Below are positions 1 to 9,116 of a DNA stretch of 64,000 nt, piece by piece. The DNA is from Rugamonas fusca (GTDB lineage: Bacteria; Pseudomonadota; Gammaproteobacteria; Burkholderiales; Burkholderiaceae_D). Every line of letters begins with the position of its first letter. Within the stretch, counting starts at the first letter, position 1. The stretch is taken from contig NZ_JACEZS010000021.1 in assembly GCF_014042365.1 (NCBI RefSeq), positions 1 to 64,000 on the forward strand, in the 5' to 3' direction. A model generated the notes under the pieces. The model worked only from the letters and a program-made list of their open reading frames with translations. It was not told the DNA's origin and ran no database searches. The translations under genes were made by a program, and so were the position numbers.

Positions 1-1
1 C

Positions 2-163
2 GTCGAAACCGAAGCGCAGTTGGCCTTCTTGCGATCGGCCGGTTGCGATGAAGCACAGGGGTACTTAATCAGCAAACCCATCCCCGCTTCGGCGTTCCAG
101 GATTTGTTGGCGGATGCGCGGTCTTGGCAGGTCAGTGGCGATGGCCTGGCCGCGGCGTCGTGA
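2..163 (+). CDS. C-terminal end of an EAL-domain c-di-GMP phosphodiesterase (partial, cut by window start)
   Basis: The open frame enters from the left edge and encodes VETEAQLAFLRSAGCDEAQG followed by YLISKPIPASAF before a stop. This is the usual end of an EAL domain: the GVET...GC...GYL..KP signature around the last catalytic-loop Glu and the final helix. EAL proteins hydrolyse cyclic di-GMP. Only about 53 codons are visible, so the sensory or receiver domains cannot be judged. The HD-GYP protein at 3368-4528 is a second potential c-di-GMP phosphodiesterase next door. Confidence is high for the domain and low for any specific role. Confidence 0.8.
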   Translation, partial: VETEAQLAFLRSAGCDEAQGYLISKPIPASAFQDLLADARSWQVSGDGLAAAS

Positions 164-263
164 TGCTGTCGCTGCTGAGGTGCCGCTCGTTCGTAGGCCA
201 ATTGTTTGTCGTGGTGGCGTGTCGCGCACAGCAATGGCGTGAGCGACTGGGCTAGCCGCGTGG

Positions 264-1052
264 TTAGCGTTTGGACTTTTTCTTCAGGTCGTCGACCACG
301 CTCCGGTATTTTTGTTTGTAGGCTTGGCTTTGAGCGATATGCCCAATAGCATCCCACAGGCGCTCCACCTGATCCGTATGAGCTTCGTAGAACCGTCGCG
401 ATATCCCAAAATAGTACAGTTCGTCGGTAAACGGCGTCGGTAGCATTTCGACCTTGTCGGCGTAAGGCAACTTGGCCAACAGCATGGCACAGGCAAGCTC
501 CCAGCACAGCGCCGCATCGGCACGCTTCGCAAGCAGCTTGTCGAACACAGATTGCGGCGAGTGGCCGCTCATATCGACCGGCACCTGCAAAACAGCCAAG
601 TGGTCGAGCAGCAGCGCTGCAGCGGCCGGCACCAGCACCGGCGTTTGCAGGCCACTGAAACGGCGCCCATTCCAATCAACTGAAGTGCCGACCCGCCGGA
701 AAACAAAGACGCGCTCACGAACTACGGCCCGCGCCGGATCAGCGCCTTGGCCGCGCATTGGGTAGGCAAAAATCGCTGTCAGTAAGCGGGTATATGGCAC
801 AACGGGAAAGGCGTCGGCCAAGTCGTGATTGACCTCCTCCCGGCAACGAGCTGTGGGCGCAACCCTGAACTCGACCTCCATGCCGACTTCACGCGCAGCG
901 TCGCGGATCAACTGATCAACTATGCCTTGCCCGTCCGACGTCATGATCGTCGGCAAGCGTATGCCTCCATCTGTGCAGATGCGCAAAGGCACCGCCGCAT
1001 TCGATGACCATGTGGCGAAGAAGAGGATAACGGCAGCAAGTGAGCGACGCAT
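264..1052 (-). CDS. Periplasmic solute-binding protein, family 3-like
   Basis: Predicted 262-residue exported protein. I chose the ATG at 1052 because it places a short basic stretch (MRRS) and a hydrophobic run ending in SNA at the very N-terminus, a normal Sec signal peptide; the longer frame upstream would bury it. After cleavage the chain reads like a bacterial extracellular solute-binding protein family 3 (polar amino-acid type), with a central DALLCWE-like segment and a C-terminal region of the kind that contacts partners. There is no ABC permease or ATPase beside it. It is the last gene of a minus-strand signalling run (chemoreceptor, CheW, porin, HD-GYP regulator, kinase), so it may present a ligand to a sensor rather than feed a transporter; that is inference. 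Gap to the kinase is 125 bp, so independent transcription is possible. Confidence 0.75.
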   Translation of the reverse strand: MRRSLAAVILFFATWSSNAAVPLRICTDGGIRLPTIMTSDGQGIVDQLIRDAAREVGMEVEFRVAPTARCREEVNHDLADAFPVVPYTRLLTAIFAYPMRGQGADPARAVVRERVFVFRRVGTSVDWNGRRFSGLQTPVLVPAAAALLLDHLAVLQVPVDMSGHSPQSVFDKLLAKRADAALCWELACAMLLAKLPYADKVEMLPTPFTDELYYFGISRRFYEAHTDQVERLWDAIGHIAQSQAYKQKYRSVVDDLKKKSKR

Positions 1053-1177
1053 GTTTTTATGATAGCTTAGCTGTCGGCTTCCGCGTACATCTTTCCTGCC
1101 AATCATGGCGTATAGGCTAGAAAACAATGCCAGAATTCTTGCGCGAGGCCGGGAAAACGGTGGTTAGCTGACTTGTG

Positions 1178-3364
1178 TTATAACTTTTTGGGCCACAGCT
1201 TACGCGCATGGGCAAAATCAAACTGTTCGACAGCGCCCCGCAAAGGTCCGTACGTCTCTCCCAAGCACTTGCGCAGCTGTGACTCGTTTTGAACAATCAG
1301 TTCGCGCACGCTGAATTCGTTACGGCTCAGTCCATTCGCAATCTTCAACAACAGCGCTTTCGCATCAACGCCACCGACCTGAACACTTTCCGTCATCTTG
1401 GGGTCATGCAAATCCGGCAACCTGGCCGGTGCCAGCGTCGGTATCGTTTCCGCTGCCATCGCTGACTTGACCGGCACCCTGACCAACGCCGTGAACCAAA
1501 AAATCGAACCGACGCCGGGCGTGCTGCTAACCCCGACCTTACCGCCCATTAGTTCAGCCAGCCCCTTGCAGATCGCCAGCCCGAGGCCACTGCCGCCATA
1601 GCGTCGCGTGGTTGCGCCTTCCGCCTGCACGAAGCTCTGGAACAGCTTACAGCATTGCTCGGAGGTCAGACCTATGCCACTATCATGCACCTCGACCCGA
1701 AGCATCAACATGCCGTCCGTCTGCGCCAAGCCCTCCACTTTGATCTCGACCTGGCCGGCATCCGTGAATTTGAGCGCGTTGTTGGTGTAGTTGATGAGAA
1801 TTTGCGACAGCCGCGTCGGATCGCCGAGCAGGACGCGCGGCAAGCCCGGTGCTACCTGTAACAACAGGTCTATCGCCTTCGCTTCGGCCACCACCCGCAA
1901 CATGGCACAGACATCTTCGCACAATCGCTCCAGGTCGAATTCAATTTCCTCGACCTGAATCTGGCCGGCTTCCAGCTTTGAAAAATCCAGTACCGCATTC
2001 AGCATTTCCAGCAAGTGCTTGCTAGCGATGTCGATTCGGCGCAGGTAATCAAGCTGGCGGGCATCCAGTCCAGTGTTGCCTAGCAAATGCAACATACCCA
2101 GGATGGCGCTCATGGGTGTACGGATTTCATGGCTCATATTGGCCAGGAAATTGGACTTCAACTGCATCACCTCATCAGCCATACGTCGCGCTTCAGCCAT
2201 CCGTTCGTTAGCTAAACGTTCGGCACTGATATCGTCTACCACCCACACAGAGCCTTGGCTGATGTCATCGACGTCAAACATCTTGCCACTCAACCTGGCC
2301 CAGAACGGTTCGCCTGAGCGACGCACCATTTGCCGTTCATAGCGATCAATTCCGATACCACGCAGGGTAGTCAAGCTGCGCGCCTGGTCCGCTGGCGTCA
2401 CCGGGTCCAAGAAAAGCTCCGAGGTGGGCATGCCGATCAAATGTTCGCGTGGGTAACCGAGCTTCTGCGCCAACAATTCATTGCAGTCAACGATGCGGTG
2501 CTCGCGTGTGAAGGCAATGCCGGAACTGGCTGCATTAAAAATAGCAAGCTGCTGACGGTGTGCTTGAGATAAGTCCTGGCGGTGCTGGTACATAGATTGA
2601 ACCACCTGTGCATGTCGCTCCAACATGGCATTAAATTCACGCAATTCTTCCGCGGCGCTGGGGTCCTCGAAATGAATATCGGATTCACCATCACCGAGCC
2701 GCACCAACCGCGTGCCGATACGCGACAGTGGCATTATCACGCGTCGTGCGTAATAGCCTAGCAGCACCGCCAACACGGAGGCAACGTTGAGCAGGGTGAT
2801 CACAACAGCAGCCAGACGTACATGTTGGGCGGCCTCGATCGCTTGTTGCGACTCGGCGGAGCGGCGCTGCGAAATCGTAATCATGGCCTCGGTGATCGGA
2901 GCCAGCACCGCGGCTTTCTTTTTCCAGTATTCGGCACCGTAGGCAAGTTCCAGCGCTTCATCGCGACGATGCTCAGCGGAAGCCTGGAAGATGCGTCGCT
3001 CGAGTTCCACCAGCTCGTCCGACGCACGCTTGGCGGCCATAATCAGCGTAGTTTCCCGCGCATTGTCATTTTGCAGCACCAGCTGACGGATGGCGTTCTC
3101 ACGTTGCCTGACTTGGGTCAGCTCGATCTCGAATTCATCCCGATAGCGTTGTTCGCCCGTCGCGGCATAGGCACGCACGGCCGCCGTCAGCGTATCGCTG
3201 CCCTGACGAAACTGGATTGCCGACATGGTATCGTTCAACTGGTGTGACAGGCTTTCCTGGCAGCGTTCCATATATGCGGTTGACCACAGGAACATGCCCA
3301 AACTTAGCAAGGACATCAGGCTCAATAGCCCAGTCAACAGACGGCTGGCAGTCTGAATTTTCAT
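1178..3364 (-). CDS. Membrane sensor histidine kinase (HAMP-PAS-HisKA-HATPase)
   Basis: 728 residues. There are TM segments at about 8-29 and 182-205 enclosing a helical periplasmic sensor region, then HAMP (about 205-255), a PAS domain (about 272-385), HisKA with phospho-acceptor His412 in NMSHEIRTP, and a HATPase_c domain with the N box near NNALKF (about 528), DSGIG (561-565) and GGSGLGLAI (590-598). After the catalytic domain comes a tail of about 95 residues with no receiver domain. Its last 60 residues look like the helical segment that normally follows the receiver in hybrid kinases of this group, so a receiver may have been lost. It begins 3 bp after the stop of the HD-GYP response regulator, its likely partner. 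Ligand unknown. Confidence 0.93.
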   Translation of the reverse strand: MKIQTASRLLTGLLSLMSLLSLGMFLWSTAYMERCQESLSHQLNDTMSAIQFRQGSDTLTAAVRAYAATGEQRYRDEFEIELTQVRQRENAIRQLVLQNDNARETTLIMAAKRASDELVELERRIFQASAEHRRDEALELAYGAEYWKKKAAVLAPITEAMITISQRRSAESQQAIEAAQHVRLAAVVITLLNVASVLAVLLGYYARRVIMPLSRIGTRLVRLGDGESDIHFEDPSAAEELREFNAMLERHAQVVQSMYQHRQDLSQAHRQQLAIFNAASSGIAFTREHRIVDCNELLAQKLGYPREHLIGMPTSELFLDPVTPADQARSLTTLRGIGIDRYERQMVRRSGEPFWARLSGKMFDVDDISQGSVWVVDDISAERLANERMAEARRMADEVMQLKSNFLANMSHEIRTPMSAILGMLHLLGNTGLDARQLDYLRRIDIASKHLLEMLNAVLDFSKLEAGQIQVEEIEFDLERLCEDVCAMLRVVAEAKAIDLLLQVAPGLPRVLLGDPTRLSQILINYTNNALKFTDAGQVEIKVEGLAQTDGMLMLRVEVHDSGIGLTSEQCCKLFQSFVQAEGATTRRYGGSGLGLAICKGLAELMGGKVGVSSTPGVGSIFWFTALVRVPVKSAMAAETIPTLAPARLPDLHDPKMTESVQVGGVDAKALLLKIANGLSRNEFSVRELIVQNESQLRKCLGETYGPLRGAVEQFDFAHARKLWPKKL

Positions 3365-3367
3365 CGT

Positions 3368-4528
3368 TCAGTCAGGATCGGCAAAGCGCAGCGCGACCGC
3401 CTCAAACTCCGGCAGACACGCCTGAAAGGCATCGACCACGGCTGGATCGAAATGGCTGCCACGGCCCGCCGCGATAATGGAGCAAGTCTCATTGAAGGAA
3501 AGCGCCGGCTTATAGACGCGCTTGCACATCAGGGCATCGAAGACGTCGGCCAGCGCCATCAGACGCGCCGAGACTGGAATTGCGTCGCCACGCAAGCCGG
3601 CCGGATAGCCGCTGCCATCCCATTTTTCATGATGGCACAGCGCGATTTCACAGCCCACTTGCAGGAAACCGCAGACTTCTTCCAACAGCGCGGCATCGAA
3701 ATCCTGACTGGACTGACGTGTCTGGGCAATGGCACGATCCAACGCATCGGCACCGATGCGGGCATGCGATTTCATGCATTCAAATTCGTCCGCCGTCAGG
3801 CGGCCGGGCTTGCACAGGATGGCATCGGGAATGCCGACCTTGCCCACATCGTGCAGCGGGGCCGCTTTGACCACCTGCTCCAAGCGGCCATCGCGCAGGG
3901 CTGGCGCAAAGCGTTCGTGATCGCACAAGGCGGTGGCCAGCAATCGCACATAGGTCTGGGTCCGGACGATATGCTTGCCTGACTCCTGATCGCGGGCCTC
4001 CGCCAGGTAGGCCATCGCCTGCAGACTCAGGTCTTGCACCAGGGCGCTGTGCCGGGTACGCCGCTCGACTTCGGCCTGTAACCAGCGCCGGTCGGTGGCC
4101 AGGCGGTCGCGCGCTGCCTTCAGCTCCACGTGGGTGCGAACCCGGGCCAACACCACGGAAGGATTGAAAGGTTTGTTGACGTAATCGACCGCGCCCATGC
4201 TCAGGCCGCGCTCCTCGTCTTCGACGCGTCCCATGGCCGACACGAAAATCACCGGGATTTGACGGGTGGCCTCGTCGGCCTGCAAGCGTTGCAGGACCTG
4301 ATAGCCGTCCAGGTCGGGCATCATCACATCGAGTAAGATCAGGGACGGCGCCGGTGTGATCAGGGCCGCTTGCAGTGCCTGCTCGCCGCAGTTGGCGACG
4401 CGGACGTGGAATTCGTCGCTAAGCAATTCGCCCAGTACCATCAGGTTTTCCGCAATGTCATCGACCACCAGTACGGTAGATCGCAGGGCGACTTCCGGAG
4501 CTGGCGAGAGAGCTTTTAGTTCTGACAT
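3368..4528 (-). CDS. Response regulator with HD-GYP output domain (c-di-GMP phosphodiesterase type)
   Basis: 386 residues, RpfG-like. The N-terminal receiver has the acidic pair DD (23-24), phospho-acceptor Asp67 in LLDVMMPDLDG, and the conserved Lys in YVNKPF. A short coiled linker (about 140-165) leads to HD-GYP: HD at 226-227 in LHDVGKVGIPD, HH at 299-300 and the GYP signature in DGSGYPAGL (304-312). All metal-binding motifs appear intact, so an active cyclic di-GMP phosphodiesterase is expected. The gene lies between a porin gene (17 bp away) and a histidine kinase (3 bp away) in the same direction, implying co-transcription. The kinase is the obvious phosphodonor. Together with the EAL fragment at the window start this marks a c-di-GMP control locus. 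Confidence 0.94.
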   Translation of the reverse strand: MSELKALSPAPEVALRSTVLVVDDIAENLMVLGELLSDEFHVRVANCGEQALQAALITPAPSLILLDVMMPDLDGYQVLQRLQADEATRQIPVIFVSAMGRVEDEERGLSMGAVDYVNKPFNPSVVLARVRTHVELKAARDRLATDRRWLQAEVERRTRHSALVQDLSLQAMAYLAEARDQESGKHIVRTQTYVRLLATALCDHERFAPALRDGRLEQVVKAAPLHDVGKVGIPDAILCKPGRLTADEFECMKSHARIGADALDRAIAQTRQSSQDFDAALLEEVCGFLQVGCEIALCHHEKWDGSGYPAGLRGDAIPVSARLMALADVFDALMCKRVYKPALSFNETCSIIAAGRGSHFDPAVVDAFQACLPEFEAVALRFADPD

Positions 4529-4545
4529 TGCGGATCCCCCCTTGT

Positions 4546-5589
4546 TTAAAATGCGTGACGCACGATGAGCGCCAGGCCGGTCTGCGTCAGGTTGGCGGCT
4601 GGCGCGCCCTCCAGGACTTCCATCGCGCCGCCCCTGTTACTCAGGTGTGCCACGCTGGCCAGCAGATCGGTGCGACGCGACAGGCTGCGCGTCAATGTCA
4701 GGCGCAAGATTGTGCTGGACTGAACGTGCTGGCGATCGCGACGATACAGCACGTCCGCCGCCAGACGCAGCTGGGCTTGCAGCTCCTGGTCGATGCCAAC
4801 CCCCCACACGCTGGCATGGAATGGCGCGCCGTTATTACCAGACAAATACTGGCCGTTGCCTTCCACCTTGCTGTCGGAGTAGCCTCCACGCAAGCGGGTG
4901 GCGCTGCCCAGGTGGAGATTGCCGCCCGCGGTCCACAAGATGTTGCTGCGACCTGAGCCGTTGCCGTCAGCCTCAGAATAAAAGGTGCCGGCGAGATAAT
5001 AGCCCTCCTGCGCATAGTTGACACCGGCGTTAAATTCGCGCCCTGGCATGGCAGCCATCTTGCTTTCATCCAGACTATACATCATCCCTGCCTGCAGGCC
5101 GCCGCTACGCGGGGTAACGACCTTGACGCTGTTGTTGAACAGATCGCTTGTGGCGTCAAATCCGCTCAGGTGCAGCAAGGAACCGGCAGTCCAGCCCGGC
5201 TGAAAAATATTACCCGTCATCCAGTCGTCGCTTAGCACCCACTGGCGGCCAATCGTCACGGTACCGGCGCTGGTCTCCAAGCCAACGTAGGCATTGCGAC
5301 CAAACAACACGCCGCCGTAGCGACCAGTTCCAGCGTCAAAACCAGTTTGTAAGTTGAAGAGGGCGGTCATGCCGCCACCCAAGTCTTCGCGGCCCCTGAA
5401 GCCCAACTGCGAAGGACTCAGGTAACCGTTCGACAGGCGTACACCGGAGCCGCTAGCGACGTTGAAATTGCTGATGCTAGTTAGGCCCGTGTCGATATTG
5501 CCATACATGGTGACAGCGCTCTGAGCAGAAGCCACGGCGCACAAGCTGCACAGGGTGGTGATGCCGGTAGTCCTTACAAAATGGTGCAT
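4546..5589 (-). CDS. Outer-membrane porin, betaproteobacterial type
   Basis: 347 residues. The start at 5589 is preceded by GAAGGA at good spacing and gives a signal peptide ending ASAQS. The mature protein starts with AVTMYGNIDTGL, the hallmark of the Gram-negative porin_4/OmpC-like family of Burkholderiales, and ends in ...IVRHAF with the terminal Phe recognised by the BAM machinery. Gly/Thr/Tyr-rich alternating strands and RGREDLGGGMTALFNLQTGF are typical. The 17 bp to the downstream HD-GYP regulator and 28 bp to the upstream cheW make it part of a signalling operon, which is unusual for a porin. Confidence 0.93.
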   Translation of the reverse strand: MHHFVRTTGITTLCSLCAVASAQSAVTMYGNIDTGLTSISNFNVASGSGVRLSNGYLSPSQLGFRGREDLGGGMTALFNLQTGFDAGTGRYGGVLFGRNAYVGLETSAGTVTIGRQWVLSDDWMTGNIFQPGWTAGSLLHLSGFDATSDLFNNSVKVVTPRSGGLQAGMMYSLDESKMAAMPGREFNAGVNYAQEGYYLAGTFYSEADGNGSGRSNILWTAGGNLHLGSATRLRGGYSDSKVEGNGQYLSGNNGAPFHASVWGVGIDQELQAQLRLAADVLYRRDRQHVQSSTILRLTLTRSLSRRTDLLASVAHLSNRGGAMEVLEGAPAANLTQTGLALIVRHAF

Positions 5590-5617
5590 AGTTCCTTCTT
5601 TATCGGGCAGCGAGCGA

Positions 5618-6112
5618 TTAAGCGGCAAGCGCCGCCGCTTCGCCGCTGAACAGACCGTGCAACAGGGCGCCCACATCAAGTAAGGCCAGCAGACGTTCGC
5701 CCAGCGTGGCAATCGCAAGCGTGTAATCAGTGTCGATGGACTGGCCCATAGCCGGTGCGGGCTTGCACTCAGCCTGAATCACGCTGATCACATCTGACAC
5801 GGCATCGACTACCATGCCGACCGCGCGGCCACCATGGTTAACAACCACTACGACGGTTAGCGCGTCATAAGTCGGTTCAGGCTGGCCGAACTTGATGCGC
5901 AGATCCACGATCGGCACGATCACCCCGCGCAGATTGGTTACGCCTTTGACGTGTTCGGGGGCATTAGCGATACGAGTGACGGCATCGTAGCCGCGCAACT
6001 CTTGTACCGACTGGATGTCGATGCCGTATTCTTCCTGACCGATCTTAAAGGCTAGAAATTCCAGTGGCTGCTCGCCGTCAAACGCAAGCGGGGTATGCGA
6101 AGCAGTCGTCAT
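5618..6112 (-). CDS. cheW: CheW-like chemotaxis coupling protein
   Basis: 164 residues with the two SH3-like beta subdomains of CheW: FLAFKIGQEEYGIDI at the start, RIANAPEHVKGVTNLRGVIV around the receptor/CheA contact, and LRIKFG. CheW bridges chemoreceptors to the CheA kinase on the inner face of the cytoplasmic membrane. Its ATG is one base after the stop of the chemoreceptor gene, so the two are translationally coupled. No cheA, cheY, cheR or cheB lies in the window, so this CheW must plug into an array encoded elsewhere. Confidence 0.95.
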   Translation of the reverse strand: MTTASHTPLAFDGEQPLEFLAFKIGQEEYGIDIQSVQELRGYDAVTRIANAPEHVKGVTNLRGVIVPIVDLRIKFGQPEPTYDALTVVVVVNHGGRAVGMVVDAVSDVISVIQAECKPAPAMGQSIDTDYTLAIATLGERLLALLDVGALLHGLFSGEAAALAA

Positions 6113-6113
6113 C

Positions 6114-7934
6114 TCAGAATTCCTCCCAATCGGTGGTAGCTTCTTTGATTGATGCCGGATTGGCCTTGGTTAGCGCGACGCGCTTTGTTGGGCGGGCCGT
6201 CAGGGGCAGCGGACGGACAGCAGGCGCGGTCGGCGCGCGCGCTGCGCTTGCCGTGCTGCGCGCGTCATCCCGCGCCGACAGTTTAAAGATCGAAACAGTG
6301 CGCACCAGGTCTGCCGCCTGGGTCTTCAGCCCGGTCGCTGCGGCGGCCATTTCCTCCACCAGCGCAGCATTTTGCTGGGTAGTGTGGTCCATTTCGGTCA
6401 CGGCCTCGCCGACCTGGGTGACGCCCTGGTCCTGCTCTACGCTGGCGGAACTAATCTCACCCATGATGTCTGCCACTCGCTGAATCTCGGTGACGATCTT
6501 CTCCATGGTTGAACCGGCGTTATCGGCCAGAGTGCAGCCTTGCTCGACGCGTTCAACACTGTCGGCAATCAGGCGTTTGATTTCTTTAGCCGCTTCGGCG
6601 CTGCGACCGGCAAGGCTGCGTACCTCGGTTGCAACCACAGCAAAGCCACGCCCCTGTTCACCCGCGCGCGCTGCTTCAACAGCGGCATTCAGAGCCAAGA
6701 TATTGGTCTGGAACGCAATGCCGTCAATCACACTGATGATGTCGGCAATCTTGGTGCTGGCATCGCTGATCTGCTTCATGGTATCGACCACCTGGCTGAC
6801 CACTTCGCCGCCGCTGGTTGCAACGGCCGATGCGTTTTGCGCCAGTTGATTGGCTTGACGGGCGTTGTCGGCGTTCTGCTTGACGGTCGAACTCAGTTCC
6901 TCCATCGACGCCGCGGTCTGTTCCAGCGCGCTTGCCTGGGATTCGGTGCGGCCGCTTAAGTCCATATTTCCCTGGGCAATTTCGCTGGAGGCCGTTGCCA
7001 CGTTTTCGGAACCAGTGCGCACCTCGGCCACCACCTTCACCAAGTTGTCCTGCATCGAATTGAGGGACGTCATTAACTGAGCCACCTCCGTTGGGCCAGT
7101 CGTGTCTATGCTGAGAGACAGGTCGCCCTGAGCCATGGCATCGGACAAGTTCACTGCACGACGAAGGGAAGCGGCGATCTGGCGGTACACGTAGGTCAGT
7201 ACCACGGTCATGCTGACCAGCATCAGCACGGCCATTAAACCCAAACCGACGAACCATTTTTGTTTGATGGCTTCGGCGGCGGCAATATCGCCCTTGGTAC
7301 GCGTATCGAGCATGGTCAGGAATTCGTCGACCGGCTTCATGATCTTGGCTTTATTGGCATGGTAGGTACGGTCGTGCATCATTTCGCGCGCCTTGGCCAA
7401 GTCCGGCTCGCCCTTCTTAGTGAAGCCGCCGTTCTCGTCGGCATACAGACCTTTGGCCAAGTTCATCGCGATGGTTTCTGTTTTGACCAAGTCGTTCGAA
7501 TTTTGGCCCGCTTCCTTCAACTTGCCAAACTCTGCTTCTGTAAAGCCGGCACGTTTCATTAGTTCGTTCAGCGAAATGGCGGTGCCAGTGCCCTTTCCGG
7601 GGTCAATATCAGCCGCACGGAAGTCCCAGTAGATCTTTTCATACTCGTTTGGACGCGGCTTGCTGCCTTCGCGGATGGCGAGGATTTCCAGGTACTGCTG
7701 CTCCCATTTTGGCTCGCCACTGACCACATAGGTCCTGGCCAATCGGGTCAAGTCATCCGAGCTCTGGCGCATTTCGTCGGCCAGCAGGTAGGACGCGTAG
7801 CGCGATTCATTTGCCTTGGCGACTGCGTCCGACGCGTTACCCAGTTGTTGGATACCGAAGCCCAGTAAGGCGAGCAAGCTCACCATGACGACTATCGAGG
7901 CGACAAACATCCGCTTGATGCTGGCTGCTTTCAT
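6114..7934 (-). CDS. Methyl-accepting chemotaxis protein with C-terminal pentapeptide tether
   Basis: 606 residues. The second ATG of the frame (7934) is preferred because GGAG lies just upstream of it. TM1 is at about 9-30, then a periplasmic helical domain of about 190 residues, TM2 at about 228-250, a HAMP domain (about 250-303) and a long cytoplasmic four-helix bundle with the conserved hairpin tip [20 protein letters not shown]. The C-terminus ends in DWEEF, matching the xWxxF type of pentapeptide that tethers CheR and CheB in high-abundance receptors. The ligand domain carries inserted segments and no recognisable Cache or PAS fold. It is transcribed from an AT-rich intergenic region shared with the divergent Hpt gene. 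Confidence 0.94.
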   Translation of the reverse strand: MKAASIKRMFVASIVVMVSLLALLGFGIQQLGNASDAVAKANESRYASYLLADEMRQSSDDLTRLARTYVVSGEPKWEQQYLEILAIREGSKPRPNEYEKIYWDFRAADIDPGKGTGTAISLNELMKRAGFTEAEFGKLKEAGQNSNDLVKTETIAMNLAKGLYADENGGFTKKGEPDLAKAREMMHDRTYHANKAKIMKPVDEFLTMLDTRTKGDIAAAEAIKQKWFVGLGLMAVLMLVSMTVVLTYVYRQIAASLRRAVNLSDAMAQGDLSLSIDTTGPTEVAQLMTSLNSMQDNLVKVVAEVRTGSENVATASSEIAQGNMDLSGRTESQASALEQTAASMEELSSTVKQNADNARQANQLAQNASAVATSGGEVVSQVVDTMKQISDASTKIADIISVIDGIAFQTNILALNAAVEAARAGEQGRGFAVVATEVRSLAGRSAEAAKEIKRLIADSVERVEQGCTLADNAGSTMEKIVTEIQRVADIMGEISSASVEQDQGVTQVGEAVTEMDHTTQQNAALVEEMAAAATGLKTQAADLVRTVSIFKLSARDDARSTASAARAPTAPAVRPLPLTARPTKRVALTKANPASIKEATTDWEEF

Positions 7935-8040
7935 GTTGTTCTCCATGTTTGAGTGATTCTAGGCAGCAATTTATCATATGAATCAGTCAAAACAAACAAA
8001 CCAAACATACAAATCACGAAAATCACACAAAAGAAACATT

Positions 8041-8070
8041 TTTACGAAAAACTTTCAAATCATATACAAT
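8041..8070 (+). promoter_or_regulatory. Candidate sigma-70 promoter for the Hpt / HTH-receiver pair
   Basis: TTTACG at 8041-8046 and TACAAT at 8065-8070 are separated by 18 bp in a very AT-rich divergent intergenic region (7935-8137), which must also hold the promoter of the minus-strand chemoreceptor operon. The -10 box is good, the -35 box only fair. The start codon chosen for the Hpt gene lies 68 bp after the -10 box. Confidence 0.35.
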
Positions 8071-8137
8071 GGGTACCGCAAGATTGCTTTATTTGCAGCG
8101 AAACCTGCATGGGAATTACATTTCTACTGGGTGCACT

Positions 8138-8515
8138 ATGCCAACCTCACCTATATGCATCGACACAGGATTACGACGCTCCCTTGGTAAGCCCGAACTA
8201 TATTTTCGGTTTTTGCGTATTTTTTTGGATGATCAAAAGGATGTTTGTCGCCAGATTACTGCGGCGCTCAACAACGACCTTCCAACAGCTATTGTCTTGG
8301 CGCATGGTTTGGTGTCACGGGCGGGGCTGGTTGGGGCGATTGCCTTGTCAGAGCTGGCCAGCACCCTTGAAGAGGCCTTACGCGATGCTGCTCTTGAGCG
8401 AGCCATGACACTGGCCCTGGCGTTAACAGAAGAACATGCGCGGGTGATTGATACCATCGGAGCGCATCTTGCGCAGCAAGCCATAACAAGCCGCCCGGGC
8501 GATTTATATGAATGA
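8138..8515 (+). CDS. Stand-alone Hpt-like protein with altered phosphotransfer motif
   Basis: 125 residues from the ATG at 8138, which leaves only a 10-residue lead before GLRRSLGKPELYFRFLRIF, the usual beginning of an Hpt four-helix bundle. The predicted phospho-His is His56 in LAHGLVSRAGLVGA. In canonical Hpt domains this site reads AHxLKGxAGxxGA; here the Lys is Val59 and the Gly is Ser60, while the flanking AH, AG and GA positions are kept. The protein may therefore still accept phosphate, or act only as a docking module. It overlaps the following HTH-receiver gene by 8 bp, suggesting coupled translation and direct functional pairing. The start has no clear Shine-Dalgarno sequence; a longer frame to 8069 is possible but adds no conserved sequence. 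Confidence 0.75.
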   Translation: MPTSPICIDTGLRRSLGKPELYFRFLRIFLDDQKDVCRQITAALNNDLPTAIVLAHGLVSRAGLVGAIALSELASTLEEALRDAALERAMTLALALTEEHARVIDTIGAHLAQQAITSRPGDLYE

Positions 8516-9116
8516 CGCAACCGCATCACTAACTCCTGCCGAGCAGCCATCCTATTCGACCACCGAAGTAGCGCGACTTCTAGGCGTCTCTCAGCCGACA
8601 GTGCAACGCTGGGTAGATCAAGGCTTGTTAATGGCCTGGAAAACGCCGGGAGGCCACCGTCGTATTGATGCACAAAGTGCTCACGAGTTCCGGGCACAGC
8701 GCAACCAGGACAAGCCAGTCGCCCCGTCGACCAGTCCGCCGACTATATTATTGGTGGAGGACGACGCGATTGACCGCGAAGTAGCCAGCGCAGTGATCGC
8801 CGCTACCTGGCCTCATGCCCGGCTGTATCAGGCCGCCAATGGTATTGAAGCACTACTGATGATCGGTCAGTTCAAACCTGACATCGTACTGAGCGACATC
8901 GTCATGCCGCATATGAACGGCCTGGAAGTGCTGCGGCAGCTAAGCCAAATGGAGAACAGCAAGCCACGCCTGCTGGTCGCCATCACGTCGCTCAAGCCTG
9001 CACGGATCGCCGAGATGGGGGGCTTGCCGCCCAAGGTGTTATTGATCCCTAAGCCAATCGAGCCCGATATGGCACAGGTTGCGCTAGTTTCAGCATGGCA
9101 ACAAATCGCATGGTAG
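8508..9116 (+). CDS. Response regulator with N-terminal MerR/excisionase-type HTH and C-terminal receiver
   Basis: 202 residues. Residues 15-55 (YSTTEVARLLGVSQPTVQRW ... GGHRRI) form a MerR/BldC-like winged helix-turn-helix DNA-binding domain. Residues about 78-200 form a complete receiver: acidic DD in LLVEDD, phospho-acceptor Asp130 in VLSDIVMP, Thr160 in AITS and Lys182 in IPKPI. This reverses the usual order, where the receiver precedes the DNA-binding domain. It overlaps the upstream Hpt gene by 8 bp, so the two probably form a phosphorelay pair ending in DNA binding. Its targets are unknown; the divergent chemoreceptor operon is the natural candidate. Confidence 0.9.
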   Translation: MNDATASLTPAEQPSYSTTEVARLLGVSQPTVQRWVDQGLLMAWKTPGGHRRIDAQSAHEFRAQRNQDKPVAPSTSPPTILLVEDDAIDREVASAVIAATWPHARLYQAANGIEALLMIGQFKPDIVLSDIVMPHMNGLEVLRQLSQMENSKPRLLVAITSLKPARIAEMGGLPPKVLLIPKPIEPDMAQVALVSAWQQIAW

